A stretch of DNA of 64,000 nt, taken from assembly GCF_900455735.1 (NCBI RefSeq), contig NZ_UAUI01000001.1, forward strand, positions 496,001 through 560,000, read 5' to 3'. The notes under the pieces are model-generated. The model had not been told where the DNA came from, made no database searches, and saw only the letters and a list, made by a program, of their open reading frames with translations. The position numbers and the translations under genes are program-made. Of this stretch, positions 8,066 to 16,387 are shown in pieces. Source of the stretch: Rhodococcus wratislaviensis (GTDB taxonomy: Bacteria > Actinomycetota > Actinomycetes > Mycobacteriales > Mycobacteriaceae). Position 1 is the stretch's first letter. Every line of letters begins with the position of its first letter.

Positions 8066-9037
8066 TCAGAGATCGAGGACGAGCCGTCCGGAACGGGCAC
8101 GTGAGCAACAGATCATCATGACGTCGTTTTCTGCCTGCTCGTCCTCGTCGAGGATCTGATCGCGATGGTCGACTTCGCCCTCGAGGACCGCTGTCTCGCA
8201 GGAACCGCAGACGCCTTCGGCGCAACTGTTCGATGCCTTGATGCCACACGCGAGGACGGCGTCGAGGATGGTCTGGTCGGGCGCGACGGTCAGCGTCTTG
8301 CCCGACCTCGTGAGTTCGACTTCGAAGGCCATCTCGGCGTCGGGGTCGAGCTCCACGGCGGTTCCGGAGAAGTGTTCGACGTGCAGCTGTTTCGACATAC
8401 CGAGCTCGGCGCAGCGGGCAGTGACCGCGTCGAGGAGGCGTTGCGGTCCGCAGCTGTAGATGTGCACCCCAGGACCGAGGTGCGCTCCGAGGAGATCGTC
8501 GACATTCATGCGGGCGCCTTCACTGGACACGCACAACTGAACATTGTCCTGATCGCCGAGTTGATCGGCGAATGCCATATTCCTGCGGGACCGGCCGGCG
8601 TAGATCAGCCGATGTGGGCGTTGCCGTGACGTGGCGGCCCCCATCATCGGAAGTATCGGCGTGATCCCGATACCGCCGGCGATGAACAGGTACTCTTCGG
8701 CGGACTCGAGTGGAAAATTGTTCCGCGGATGCGATGTGGTGAGCGTTGCGCCCTTCTTGATCTCGTCGTGGATGTATTGCGATCCACCCCGGCTGTTCGG
8801 ATCGCGCAGAATCGCGACCTCGTAACGAGATCGATCACCGGGATCGCTGTGCAGCGAATACTGCCTGACCATTTCGCCGGCTAGGTGAATGTCGATGTGC
8901 GCGCCTGCTTCCCATTCGGGAAGGTCCTCTCCAGCGCTATCGATCAAACTCAGCGTGAGCACGTCGTCACATTCGCGGCGGACCTCATCCACGATCAGAT
9001 GCAGAACTGGTGTCGTATCGGATGCGACGGTGGACAT
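8066..9037 (-). CDS. Phthalate-dioxygenase-reductase-type electron transfer protein (FMN, NADH, 2Fe-2S)
   Basis: This 323-residue protein feeds electrons from NAD(P)H to the P450. Domain order is flavin (RQYS at 58-61), NAD (GGIGITP at 121-127, CGPQ at 196-199) and a C-terminal plant-type ferredoxin with cysteines 272, 277, 280 and 310 in CX4CX2CX29C spacing. The ATG at 9037 is preceded by GGAGG; an upstream ATG at 9112 lacks one. Carrying the iron-sulfur centre on the reductase means no separate ferredoxin gene is required, unlike the ethABC arrangement. It lies 81 bases upstream of the P450 on the same strand. Confidence 0.92.
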   Translation of the reverse strand: MSTVASDTTPVLHLIVDEVRRECDDVLTLSLIDSAGEDLPEWEAGAHIDIHLAGEMVRQYSLHSDPGDRSRYEVAILRDPNSRGGSQYIHDEIKKGATLTTSHPRNNFPLESAEEYLFIAGGIGITPILPMMGAATSRQRPHRLIYAGRSRRNMAFADQLGDQDNVQLCVSSEGARMNVDDLLGAHLGPGVHIYSCGPQRLLDAVTARCAELGMSKQLHVEHFSGTAVELDPDAEMAFEVELTRSGKTLTVAPDQTILDAVLACGIKASNSCAEGVCGSCETAVLEGEVDHRDQILDEDEQAENDVMMICCSRARSGRLVLDL

Positions 9038-9575
9038 ACGAGCCTCCATGGCTTGGGAAGCGGGAAAGTCTGCTAACAGAGCGACTTTCAGTTCAGGGAC
9101 CGAGGCTGTCACTGCCGATGGCAGTTGTGTTCGGCCTCACTGACGACGTTACGAAGTTGCCTGCGCCATATCTATCCCCACAGCGGCGCGGACTGTCCAC
9201 TCAGCGACAGCGATATGCGCACCGGAGCAGACATTGCCGGTGGCATGCTCGACCCATGCGATAACCACCCCAGCAGAGCGCCGCGGGCCGACACCCCGAT
9301 GTCCGCTGCTCCTCGGAGGCGTCGTGCGGACCGCTCCGCTGACTACTGCACGCAATGCCGTGCCATTGCGGTGAGGCGTGGAGGTGATCGGTCGGTCAGC
9401 GCCGTTCGGCGGGTGCTGGTCGGGCTGGTTTCCCACTACCCTTACCGACGAATCTACGCACCCGACCAGTCCTATCTATCCCGAAAGCGGACGACACCAT
9501 CCATCCAGCGCCCATTCTCGACGCGGACCACATCATCATTGTGGTGGCGCCGGACGAGAAGCCGCGTGCGGCTCG
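9038..9575. other. 538-base non-coding gap in the eth-like set
   Basis: This stretch separates the AraC-type regulator from the reductase, both on the minus strand. Open frames here have arginine/proline-rich shadow composition and no ribosome binding site. The length suggests that it holds a regulated promoter and binding sites of the AraC protein for the reductase-P450-EthD transcript. I could not assign individual boxes. Confidence 0.5.
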
Positions 9576-10574
9576 TCAGCCGTACCGCAAGGTCCGCGAA
9601 GGACTGACCCCGTACATTTGCCGGTAATCCCGTGAGAATCGCCCATAGTGATAGAACCCCCACCGTGCCGCGACGCCGGCGACCGTCTCGGCGTCATGGC
9701 GCCCACAGACCAGATCCTCGTGCGCCCTTTTCATTCGGACGCCGCGGAGATACTCCATCGGAGTCGCATCCATGAACTCGCGGAATCCGCGCTGGAGTGC
9801 GCGCACGCTCAACCCGACCTCCCGGGCAATATCCGCCGGTGTCAGCGGCAACGCCGCGTGTGCATCGATGAACTCGACGGCATGCCGAATCGTGGCCGGT
9901 GCGGTCAACGCCGCAGGAGTCGCCAGATCATCCGCATACTGATGCTCGGTCAAAGACAGCAGCCCCACGACGATCGAGTATGCCAACGGCTCGGCCAGCA
10001 TCGGGTTCACCATCATCGACCCGATGATCTGGCTCTGGTATGTGTTCAGAACAAGTGTGCGCCAAGCACTTCCATCGACACCAGTCAGATCGAGTCCACC
10101 GTGGATCCGGACCGGCCCGCAGACCTGCCGACCCAGCAGATCCTGCAGCGCAGTGTGTACGGCCACACGATCCAGCTTCATCGCAAACATGTTCAGCCGA
10201 CTGTTCGGCGGAGTCAGGATCCGAGCATCGGAACCGGTCTGATAGACCACCGCACTGTTCTCTTCGACAACGGTGTGCTCACCATTCGACTCCGACAGGA
10301 GTCGACCCGACAACGGGATGTTCACGTGATAGCCCTCGATCGAGGGGCAGAAGAGGTCGCTGTTGCTGTTGTAGCGGATTTGGCCCGCAACCAACGGACC
10401 GGTCGCTACCGCTTTCAGATCCGCTTCGAACCGGGACACCGGCGCAACCCGCGTGAGTTCGTGAGGATGGAACACCTGGCCCACGCCTGCGGTCGCCTCC
10501 TCGACGTCTCCGCTGTGCAAGAGGATCGGCACGGATGGCCGGCCACTGCCCCGAGAGCTGTACGACGCGGTCAT
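9576..10574 (-). CDS. AraC/XylS family activator (EthR-like)
   Basis: A 332-residue regulator with an N-terminal cupin-like effector domain (about 40-210) of the AraC_binding_2 type and a C-terminal double helix-turn-helix: LTPADIAREVGLSVRALQRG and later TVAGVAARWGFYHYGRFSRD. This is the architecture of EthR. It is upstream of the reductase-P450-EthD genes in the same orientation, reproducing the regulator-reductase-P450-EthD order of the ether-degradation cluster. The start at 10574 is chosen because the extra upstream residues have shadow composition. It probably activates the P450 genes in response to an ether or alcohol inducer. Confidence 0.88.
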   Translation of the reverse strand: MTASYSSRGSGRPSVPILLHSGDVEEATAGVGQVFHPHELTRVAPVSRFEADLKAVATGPLVAGQIRYNSNSDLFCPSIEGYHVNIPLSGRLLSESNGEHTVVEENSAVVYQTGSDARILTPPNSRLNMFAMKLDRVAVHTALQDLLGRQVCGPVRIHGGLDLTGVDGSAWRTLVLNTYQSQIIGSMMVNPMLAEPLAYSIVVGLLSLTEHQYADDLATPAALTAPATIRHAVEFIDAHAALPLTPADIAREVGLSVRALQRGFREFMDATPMEYLRGVRMKRAHEDLVCGRHDAETVAGVAARWGFYHYGRFSRDYRQMYGVSPSRTLRYG

Positions 10575-10770
10575 TTCTTCCGATCGCCTTTCCGTGGTCA
10601 GCAAGGTCGCCCGACGATCACGACCCAGAGGCACTCCTCCCACTCCCACCGTTCGGCATGCGCACACCTGACCGAACAGCGCCCCGGGAGTATGGTCTGT
10701 GTCACTATTTTATGTCAATGATCTCCGTGTTCCCTCCTCCGCAGACCGAAGCGCCGAGCAGGAGAGGTGA

Positions 10771-10801
10771 CCGGGCCGGTGGACGGGTCTCACCGGCCCG
10801 G
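10771..10801 (-). terminator. 11-bp GC-rich hairpin downstream of zwf
   Basis: Arms 10771-10781 and 10791-10801 pair perfectly around a 9-base loop and start five bases past the zwf stop on the minus strand. No T-tract follows. Its position fits a terminator that insulates the AraC gene from zwf. Confidence 0.6.
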
Positions 10802-10806
10802 ACGGG

Positions 10807-12342
10807 TCAGAGCGACCGCCACTCCCGGCCGGTCCGGCTGAGGATCCGTTCCGCCGACTCGGGGCCGGCAGAGCCGGACGGATAGTTGTCCGGGCGACCG
10901 AAGCCTGCCCAGTGCTCGAGGAGAGGATCGATGACACGCCAGGAGCATTCGACCTCCTCACGGCGAGGGAAGAGTGTGGCGTCGCCGCGCAACACGTCAC
11001 AGATCAGCCGCTCGTAGGCCTCCGGCGCCGGGTCGAACACCGACCGGAAGTCCATCCCCAGGCTGACCGGCTGAATATGCATACCGCCACCGGGGCGTTT
11101 GGCACCGATGTGTAATTCGATTCCGTCGTCCGGCTGGACCCGGAACACCAGCACGTTCGAGACCGCCGCCGCCCGGGCAGCCGGTGAACCGTGGGCCGGG
11201 GGTATGAGCGTCACCGCGATCTCGGCGGTCCGCCGTGCCAGGCGTTTGCCGGTGCGGATGAAGAACGGCACGCCGGCCCACCGGCGGGTCGCGATGCCGA
11301 CCGTCAGGGCCGCGAAGGTCTCCGTTGCCGAGTCGGCGGGGAATCCTGCCTCGTCAGCCAAACCCGGTACGGGAACACCGTTCTCCACGCCCGCACCATA
11401 TTGGCCACGGGCCGATGTCTCGGCGAGCGGTCCGAGGAGCTCGGTGGCGGAGAGGACCTTGATCTTCTCGGCGGCGATGCTGTCGGCGTCGAATGCGACC
11501 GGTTCTTCCATCGCGATCAACGCCAACAGTTGCAGCAGGTGATTCTGGATGACATCACGAGCGGCACCCACGCCGTCGTAGTACCCGGCACGGCCCGACA
11601 CTCCGACACTCTCGGCCATCGTGATCTGCACGTGGTCGATGTGCCGGTTGTTCCACAACGGCTCGAACATCCCGTTCGCGAACCGCAGCGCGAGGATGTT
11701 CTGCACCGTCTCCTTCCCCAGATAGTGGTCGATGCGGTAGATCGACGACGGCGGAAACACTCTTTCCAGCGCGACACCGAGGGCCTGCGAACTGGCGAGA
11801 TCGTGCCCGAACGGCTTCTCCACCACCACCCGGCGCCAACCGTGCGCACTCCGATTCAGCCCGCAGATCGCGAGCTGGTCACACACCGACGCAAAAGAGG
11901 ACGGCGGAACTGACAGGTAGAACACGTAATTGCCGGGCTTACCGCGACGGACGTCGAGCTCGCCCAGCCGGGCGGCGAGTCCGGCGAACGCCGCGGTGTC
12001 GTCGAACGATCCCTGCACGAAGTGGATACGCTCGGTGAGCGCCGCCCACACCGCAGGGTCGAATGGTGTGCGCGCGTGCGCAATCACCGCCTCGCGCAGC
12101 CGGGTTTCGACGTCTGTGCTGTCGCGGGCGAATCCGACGAGATCGAAGTCCGGTGGCAGCTGACTACCGTGCGCGAGGTCGTAGATTGCCGGGACCAACT
12201 TCTTGCGGGCGAGATCACCGGTGATCCCGAAGATCACCATCGACGCCGGTTCGGCGACGAGCCCGGTGTTGCCGATCGACGCCTCACCGACTCGGCCGCC
12301 CGAGCCGGCTGTCAGCGGGTCCCTCTCCTGCACTTCAGACAC
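10807..12342 (-). CDS. zwf: Glucose-6-phosphate 1-dehydrogenase
   Basis: It oxidises glucose 6-phosphate to 6-phosphogluconolactone with reduction of NAD(P)+. The 511-residue protein has the nucleotide motif FGITGDLARKK at about 38-48, EKPFG at 175-179 and the active-site signature RIDHYLGK at 203-210. A GTG at 12342 is taken as start (a second GTG lies two codons upstream); further extension reads as non-coding. It is divergent from gnd with a shared 200-base promoter region. Beside hxlAB, and with an NAD-type gnd, it probably serves the dissimilatory ribulose-monophosphate cycle and may be a second copy besides a housekeeping zwf elsewhere. Confidence 0.94.
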   Translation of the reverse strand: MSEVQERDPLTAGSGGRVGEASIGNTGLVAEPASMVIFGITGDLARKKLVPAIYDLAHGSQLPPDFDLVGFARDSTDVETRLREAVIAHARTPFDPAVWAALTERIHFVQGSFDDTAAFAGLAARLGELDVRRGKPGNYVFYLSVPPSSFASVCDQLAICGLNRSAHGWRRVVVEKPFGHDLASSQALGVALERVFPPSSIYRIDHYLGKETVQNILALRFANGMFEPLWNNRHIDHVQITMAESVGVSGRAGYYDGVGAARDVIQNHLLQLLALIAMEEPVAFDADSIAAEKIKVLSATELLGPLAETSARGQYGAGVENGVPVPGLADEAGFPADSATETFAALTVGIATRRWAGVPFFIRTGKRLARRTAEIAVTLIPPAHGSPAARAAAVSNVLVFRVQPDDGIELHIGAKRPGGGMHIQPVSLGMDFRSVFDPAPEAYERLICDVLRGDATLFPRREEVECSWRVIDPLLEHWAGFGRPDNYPSGSAGPESAERILSRTGREWRSL

Positions 12343-12542
12343 GGTCACTTCTGTTGCACTCCGTCTTTCGCTCCACCACACGCGCACTCGGACAATGCGT
12401 CGGATACCAGTGTCGACGGCGCGGCGATGCAATGCACTCGGCCGAGCGGCCAGTGACAGCTCCCCTTCCGGTCAGGTGAGACGGCCCCGAAACCCCCGTA
12501 GACATAGAACTCGGCACGATATTGGAAATCGAAGGTGGAACG

Positions 12543-13448
12543 GTGACGATGAAGCTGGGATTGGTCGGTCTGGGCCGCATGGGCCTGAACATGCGCGAGC
12601 GGCTGCGCGAACGCGGACTCGAGGCGATCGGATACGACCCGCACACCGCTGCCCGCGACGTGGACAGCCTCGAATCGTTGGTCGAGTCGCTTCCGGCGCC
12701 GCGGTCGGTGTGGGTGATGGTGCCTGCGGGTGCGCCGACCCGTGAGGTCATCGGGCAGCTCTCCCGCCTGCTCGCACCCGGCGACCTCGTCGTCGACGGT
12801 GGCAACTCCCGGTTCACCGACGACACGATCAACGCGGACGTCCTCGCCGGACTGGGCATCCGCTACGTCGACTGCGGCGTCTCCGGTGGGATATGGGGAC
12901 GACAGAATGGTTACGCGCTGATGGCCGGCGGCGACGCCGCCGACATCGACCGGTTGATGCCGGTCTTCGACGCGCTGCGACCGGACGGTGACCGTGAGGA
13001 CTCGTTCGTCCACGCCGGCCCGGTCGGCGCCGGCCACTACGCGAAGATGGTGCACAACGGCATCGAGTACGGGCTGATGCAGGCCTACGCCGAGGGGTAC
13101 GAACTGCTCGCCGCCGAGGACTCGATCGCGGACGTGCCCGCCGTCCTGCGTGCCTGGTCGAAGGGCACAGTCGTGCGGTCCTGGTTGCTCGATCTTCTGG
13201 TGCAGGCCTTGTCCGAGGATCCCGGCTTGTCGTCCCTGTCCGGCTTCACAGAGGATTCCGGTGAAGGCCGCTGGACCGTAGAAGAAGCCATCGCACACGC
13301 GGTCCCCGCGCCGGTGATCTCCGCCGCACTGTTCGCGCGGTTCGCCTCCCGACAACACGATTCGCCCGCCATGAAAGCCGTATCGGCGCTGCGCAACCAG
13401 TTCGGTGGGCACGCCGTCCGACGTGCCGAACCCGCCGGAATCGCCTGA
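12543..13448 (+). CDS. gnd: 6-phosphogluconate dehydrogenase, decarboxylating, short NAD-type
   Basis: It converts 6-phosphogluconate to ribulose 5-phosphate and CO2, regenerating the formaldehyde acceptor used by hxlA. The 301-residue protein belongs to the short (about 300 aa) GndA/YqeC-like branch usually linked with NAD+. Visible motifs are LGLVGLGRMG at the N-terminus, VDGGNS in the middle of the nucleotide domain, CGVSGGIWG, and the catalytic KMVHNGIEYG (Lys and Asn). An AAGGTGG ribosome site favours the GTG at 12543; an ATG at 12549 is an alternative. It is divergent from zwf and convergent with the next AraC gene. Confidence 0.94.
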   Translation: MTMKLGLVGLGRMGLNMRERLRERGLEAIGYDPHTAARDVDSLESLVESLPAPRSVWVMVPAGAPTREVIGQLSRLLAPGDLVVDGGNSRFTDDTINADVLAGLGIRYVDCGVSGGIWGRQNGYALMAGGDAADIDRLMPVFDALRPDGDREDSFVHAGPVGAGHYAKMVHNGIEYGLMQAYAEGYELLAAEDSIADVPAVLRAWSKGTVVRSWLLDLLVQALSEDPGLSSLSGFTEDSGEGRWTVEEAIAHAVPAPVISAALFARFASRQHDSPAMKAVSALRNQFGGHAVRRAEPAGIA

Positions 13449-13482
13449 ACAGTGGCGAACTCGGACCCACCTGCCCGGCAAT

Positions 13483-14259
13483 TCACCGATTCGTGTCCTC
13501 GCGGCGGCCGATCGCGGACGGCGGCATTCCGAACTCACGGCTGAAGGCGAAGGAGAACGCTGCGGGAGATGCGTAACCGAGGGTCGAGGCGACCCGAGTC
13601 ACTGGCTGCGAGCGCAGCAGCGGGATGGCCGCCAGCAACCGGGCCCGCAGGCGCCAGGCCGCCGGACTGATCCCGACCTCGCGTAGGAATCGCCGGGTGA
13701 AGGCACGTTCGCTCATCGCCACTCGGCCTGCCCACTCGGCATTCGTCACGCCGACCTCCGGCTTGCCGAGATAGGCACGACACAACGCGACCAGGTCCGC
13801 CGACGCGGGCAGAGTCAGGTGCAGGGGCAGCGACCTGAGAGTTGCCAGCTCGAACAGGAGCAGTGCCGCGATGGCACCCTCGCGACCGTCGCGGTCGTAC
13901 TCGGCGGGTAGGTCGGCGGCGACGAGCAGCATTTCGCGGAGCAGCGATGACACCTCGACCACCACGCACTCCGTGGGCCACCACGGCACCGCACCCGGTT
14001 CGATGTAGAGACTGCTCGTACTCACACCGATCATCCGCACCCGATGCCGTGTGGCCGGCGGAATCATGACGCCCTGCGCGGTAGGAACCGTCCAGGTGCC
14101 GCTGCCGGTCTCGACAACCATTGTTCCGGTAGCGCCGTACAGGAACTGCGCACGACGGTGTTCGTGCCAGTCCAGCACGAAGCCGGCCGGATAGTCGGTC
14201 GCGATCGGCAGCACGTCCCGATCGACACCGTCGACCTCGCTGAGCGGGACATTCCTCAC
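13483..14259 (-). CDS. AraC family regulator with cupin sensor
   Basis: A 258-residue regulator: an N-terminal cupin barrel (DWHEHRRAQFLYGATG, a metal- or sugar-binding-type His cluster, then RHRVRMIG) and a C-terminal AraC double helix-turn-helix (RAFTRRFLREVGISPAAW ... RVASTLGYASPAAFSFAF). It is divergent from the TauE/SafE exporter with about 90 bases between starts, so regulation of that exporter is the simplest guess. It also faces gnd tail to tail. Confidence 0.9.
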   Translation of the reverse strand: MRNVPLSEVDGVDRDVLPIATDYPAGFVLDWHEHRRAQFLYGATGTMVVETGSGTWTVPTAQGVMIPPATRHRVRMIGVSTSSLYIEPGAVPWWPTECVVVEVSSLLREMLLVAADLPAEYDRDGREGAIAALLLFELATLRSLPLHLTLPASADLVALCRAYLGKPEVGVTNAEWAGRVAMSERAFTRRFLREVGISPAAWRLRARLLAAIPLLRSQPVTRVASTLGYASPAAFSFAFSREFGMPPSAIGRREDTNR

Positions 14260-14349
14260 GACTCCAATCTACCGGCTGACTATCGAACGAAATCGTCCGA
14301 CATTCGATTGTCGCCACCTCACCGATACGGTGAACTGGTCCGAGTGAAT

Positions 14350-15147
14350 ATGTTCGTGCTCGTTCTCATCGGCCTCCTCACCGGGTTGACCACGGTCCTG
14401 TTCGGTTTCGGGGGTGGATTCGTGACCGTACCGGTCGTCCTCTGGGCAGAAGCAGGGCTCGGTGACTCTGCCGCTCAGGTCGCGGTCGCAACCTCGGCGG
14501 CGGTGATGGTGGTCAATGCTGCGGTCGCCACCTCCGCGACATCCCGGACCATTCTGCGCCACCTGCGTGACTCGCGTTGCCTCCTGGCGCTTCTCGGACT
14601 CGGAGGCATCGCGGGCGCGCTACTCGCCCGGCTCGTCCCCGGTGCAATCATCCAGTGGGGGTTCGTCACCTATCTTGTCGGGACGATCATTGATGTCATT
14701 CTGCGCCCGGGATTCTTCCGTCCGACGGCGCGCCGCACAATCGACTCTCGGCAAGAGTTCGCCATACCGACCTCGCTCGGGCTACCGATCGGCGCGAGCG
14801 CAGCTTTCCTCGGCGTCGGCGGCAGTGTCATGACAGTGCCTCTCCTGCGCCGCGCCGGACTGGGGATGGGTGTCGCTACCGCCCTCGCCAACCCGATGAC
14901 CCTCGCCATCAGCGCGCCGGCGGCCCTGACCTTTCTCGCCGACAGCGGTCCCGGATCCCCGGCCGGGGCCGCCCTGGTCGGCTCCGTCGACGTGGGCGCG
15001 GCCCTGGCACTGCTCCTCGGCGCACTCCCGGTGATCGTCACGCTGAGGCGGCGTCCACCCCGCCTTCCCGACCGTGTCCACGCAGTCAGTTACGTGCTGC
15101 TCCTCGTCGCGGTCACCATGACCACTGTGCTTGCAGCGCTTCGGTAA
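14350..15147 (+). CDS. TauE/SafE family membrane exporter
   Basis: The 265-residue product is almost entirely hydrophobic, with about eight membrane segments and two symmetry-related halves: LTGLTTVLFGFGGGFVTVP near the start and LGLPIGASAAFLGVGGSVMT at the start of the second half. The repeated G(F/V)GG motif is the hallmark of TauE/SafE permeases, which move sulfite, sulfonates or other anions across the cytoplasmic membrane. A GTG at 14344 is an alternative start. The divergent AraC gene is its likely regulator. Confidence 0.85.
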   Translation: MFVLVLIGLLTGLTTVLFGFGGGFVTVPVVLWAEAGLGDSAAQVAVATSAAVMVVNAAVATSATSRTILRHLRDSRCLLALLGLGGIAGALLARLVPGAIIQWGFVTYLVGTIIDVILRPGFFRPTARRTIDSRQEFAIPTSLGLPIGASAAFLGVGGSVMTVPLLRRAGLGMGVATALANPMTLAISAPAALTFLADSGPGSPAGAALVGSVDVGAALALLLGALPVIVTLRRRPPRLPDRVHAVSYVLLLVAVTMTTVLAALR

Positions 15148-15229
15148 CCGCACGGCGGACACACGCGCGGAGCGGATCGGTGTCTGCGTCGTTCCTGGCA
15201 GGCAACCGGCGCGCCCTGCTGATGCGAGC

Positions 15230-15642
15230 ATGAGAGCGCCAGCCGATATCCCCACCGTCGAGACGGACGAGGCCGCTGTCCTGGAGCACCTTCTGGCAAC
15301 CCGGTGGAGTTGCCGCGCCTACCAGGACCGTCCGGTTCCCGAGGAGACGATCGATCGACTACTCACCATCGCGCAACGGTCGGCATCGTGGTGCAATACG
15401 CAGCCGTGGCAGGCCATCGTGACCAGCGGGGAAGGCACCGAACGGTTCCGCGAGGCGATGACGAGCGGGGCGCGAAACAACCAGCCCAAGTTCGACTTCG
15501 ACGCCCCAGCCGAGTACCGCGGCGTGTACCGTGAGCGGCGCCCGGTATCTCGTTCGGCTACGCCGACACCGACCACCCGGCCAGCAACTACCGCACAGAG
15601 CGGGCACCCTTGAACGAAGTAGCGACACGGGTCGACGAGTAA
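15230..15642 (+). pseudogene. Nitroreductase with internal deletion
   Basis: The N-terminal half is a normal flavin nitroreductase (TRWSCRAYQDRPVP, then SASWCNTQPWQ and an intact YRGVYRERR). Immediately after YRERR the frame shifts: the reading frame continues as low-complexity sequence, while another frame gives the true C-terminus GISFGYADTDHPASNYRTER up to a TAA at 15640-15642. The two halves add up to about 135 codons, where the family has about 220-230, so roughly 90 codons were deleted at about position 15541. The FMN site spans both halves, so the product cannot be functional. Confidence 0.85.
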
Positions 15643-15712
15643 ACCATTGCGGCAGAGACTCTCTCACGCGTAACACGACATTTCGGATGTATCCGGGAGC
15701 CCGAGTCCGGCT

Positions 15713-16033
15713 TCAGTACACCAGGATCCACAGGCCGCTGAGACTCAGCAGTACGACGCTCACAGCCAGGAGGGCGCCGGCGCCGATTGCCGGCGTTGCG
15801 GACTCTGCCGCAAATCGCGTCATTCGGAGGGTGCGTGAGCGGTGCTCGTGAACCGTGACTCCTGCAACGAGAGTGCCCACGATCGCCGGGCCGACCAGCG
15901 CTGTGGCGTTGCCGGGCGGAAGCCAACGCAGACAGGCCACTACCAACCCGAGTATCGACACACTGGTACGCACGAAGGACAGCGACGTTCGTTCGGGTTG
16001 GAGCCCGGTGTCGGTCGGCTCGGGCGCACCCAT
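15713..16033 (-). CDS. DUF202 membrane protein
   Basis: A 106-residue protein with a short polar N-terminus containing the RTSLSFVRTSVSILG motif of DUF202 and three hydrophobic segments (about 25-40, 47-60, 85-105). Its ATG directly abuts the stop of the upstream YidH-like gene (TGAATG), so the two are co-translated. DUF202/YidH pairs are frequent in actinobacteria; no activity is established. Confidence 0.85.
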   Translation of the reverse strand: MGAPEPTDTGLQPERTSLSFVRTSVSILGLVVACLRWLPPGNATALVGPAIVGTLVAGVTVHEHRSRTLRMTRFAAESATPAIGAGALLAVSVVLLSLSGLWILVY

Positions 16034-16387
16034 TCAGGAGTTCACCACTCCGACGACCAACACGGTTGCGCAGATGACGAGCACCACACCGACAACCGGG
16101 GCCATCACCGGCACCGGCAGGGTACGGCCCGCACGCAATGCTCGCTCAGCGCTGATCCAGTGCACGAACGCGGCGATGGCAATCACGCCACCGGCAACAA
16201 GGAGCAATGCAGCCATCGCCACACGGATCGCCGGAGCAAGCAGATCGCCACCGAATGCCTCCAATCCGAGACCGGATGCAACGAGCGCCGTGGCTGTTCG
16301 CACCCAGGCCAGATACGTGCGTTCGTTCGCGAGCGTGAAGCGCGGATCGGGGTCCTCCCCGGAGCGGAACGGTGTCCAATTCGGCAT
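16034..16387 (-). CDS. YidH-like DUF202 membrane protein
   Basis: A 117-residue protein with the diagnostic DPRFTLANERTYLAWVRTAT stretch followed by three membrane helices. The ATG at 16387 shares one base with the stop of the LysR gene (TGATG), and its own stop abuts the next DUF202 gene, giving a tightly coupled trio. The longer upstream reading is a shadow of the LysR coding region. It is probably a small inner-membrane protein of unknown role. Confidence 0.85.
   Translation of the reverse strand: MPNWTPFRSGEDPDPRFTLANERTYLAWVRTATALVASGLGLEAFGGDLLAPAIRVAMAALLLVAGGVIAIAAFVHWISAERALRAGRTLPVPVMAPVVGVVLVICATVLVVGVVNS

Noticed and set aside
6662-9037. Identity of the P450/reductase pair as guaiacol demethylase GcoAB
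   Set aside because: The architecture is similar and the P450 C-terminus has a comparable FRGP string, but the I-helix and N-terminal halves do not match what I recall of GcoA; only the broader O-dealkylation idea is kept.
9149-9436. A 95-codon minus-strand frame in the gap before the reductase
   Set aside because: No ribosome site, Arg/Pro-rich, no homology pattern; more likely promoter region.
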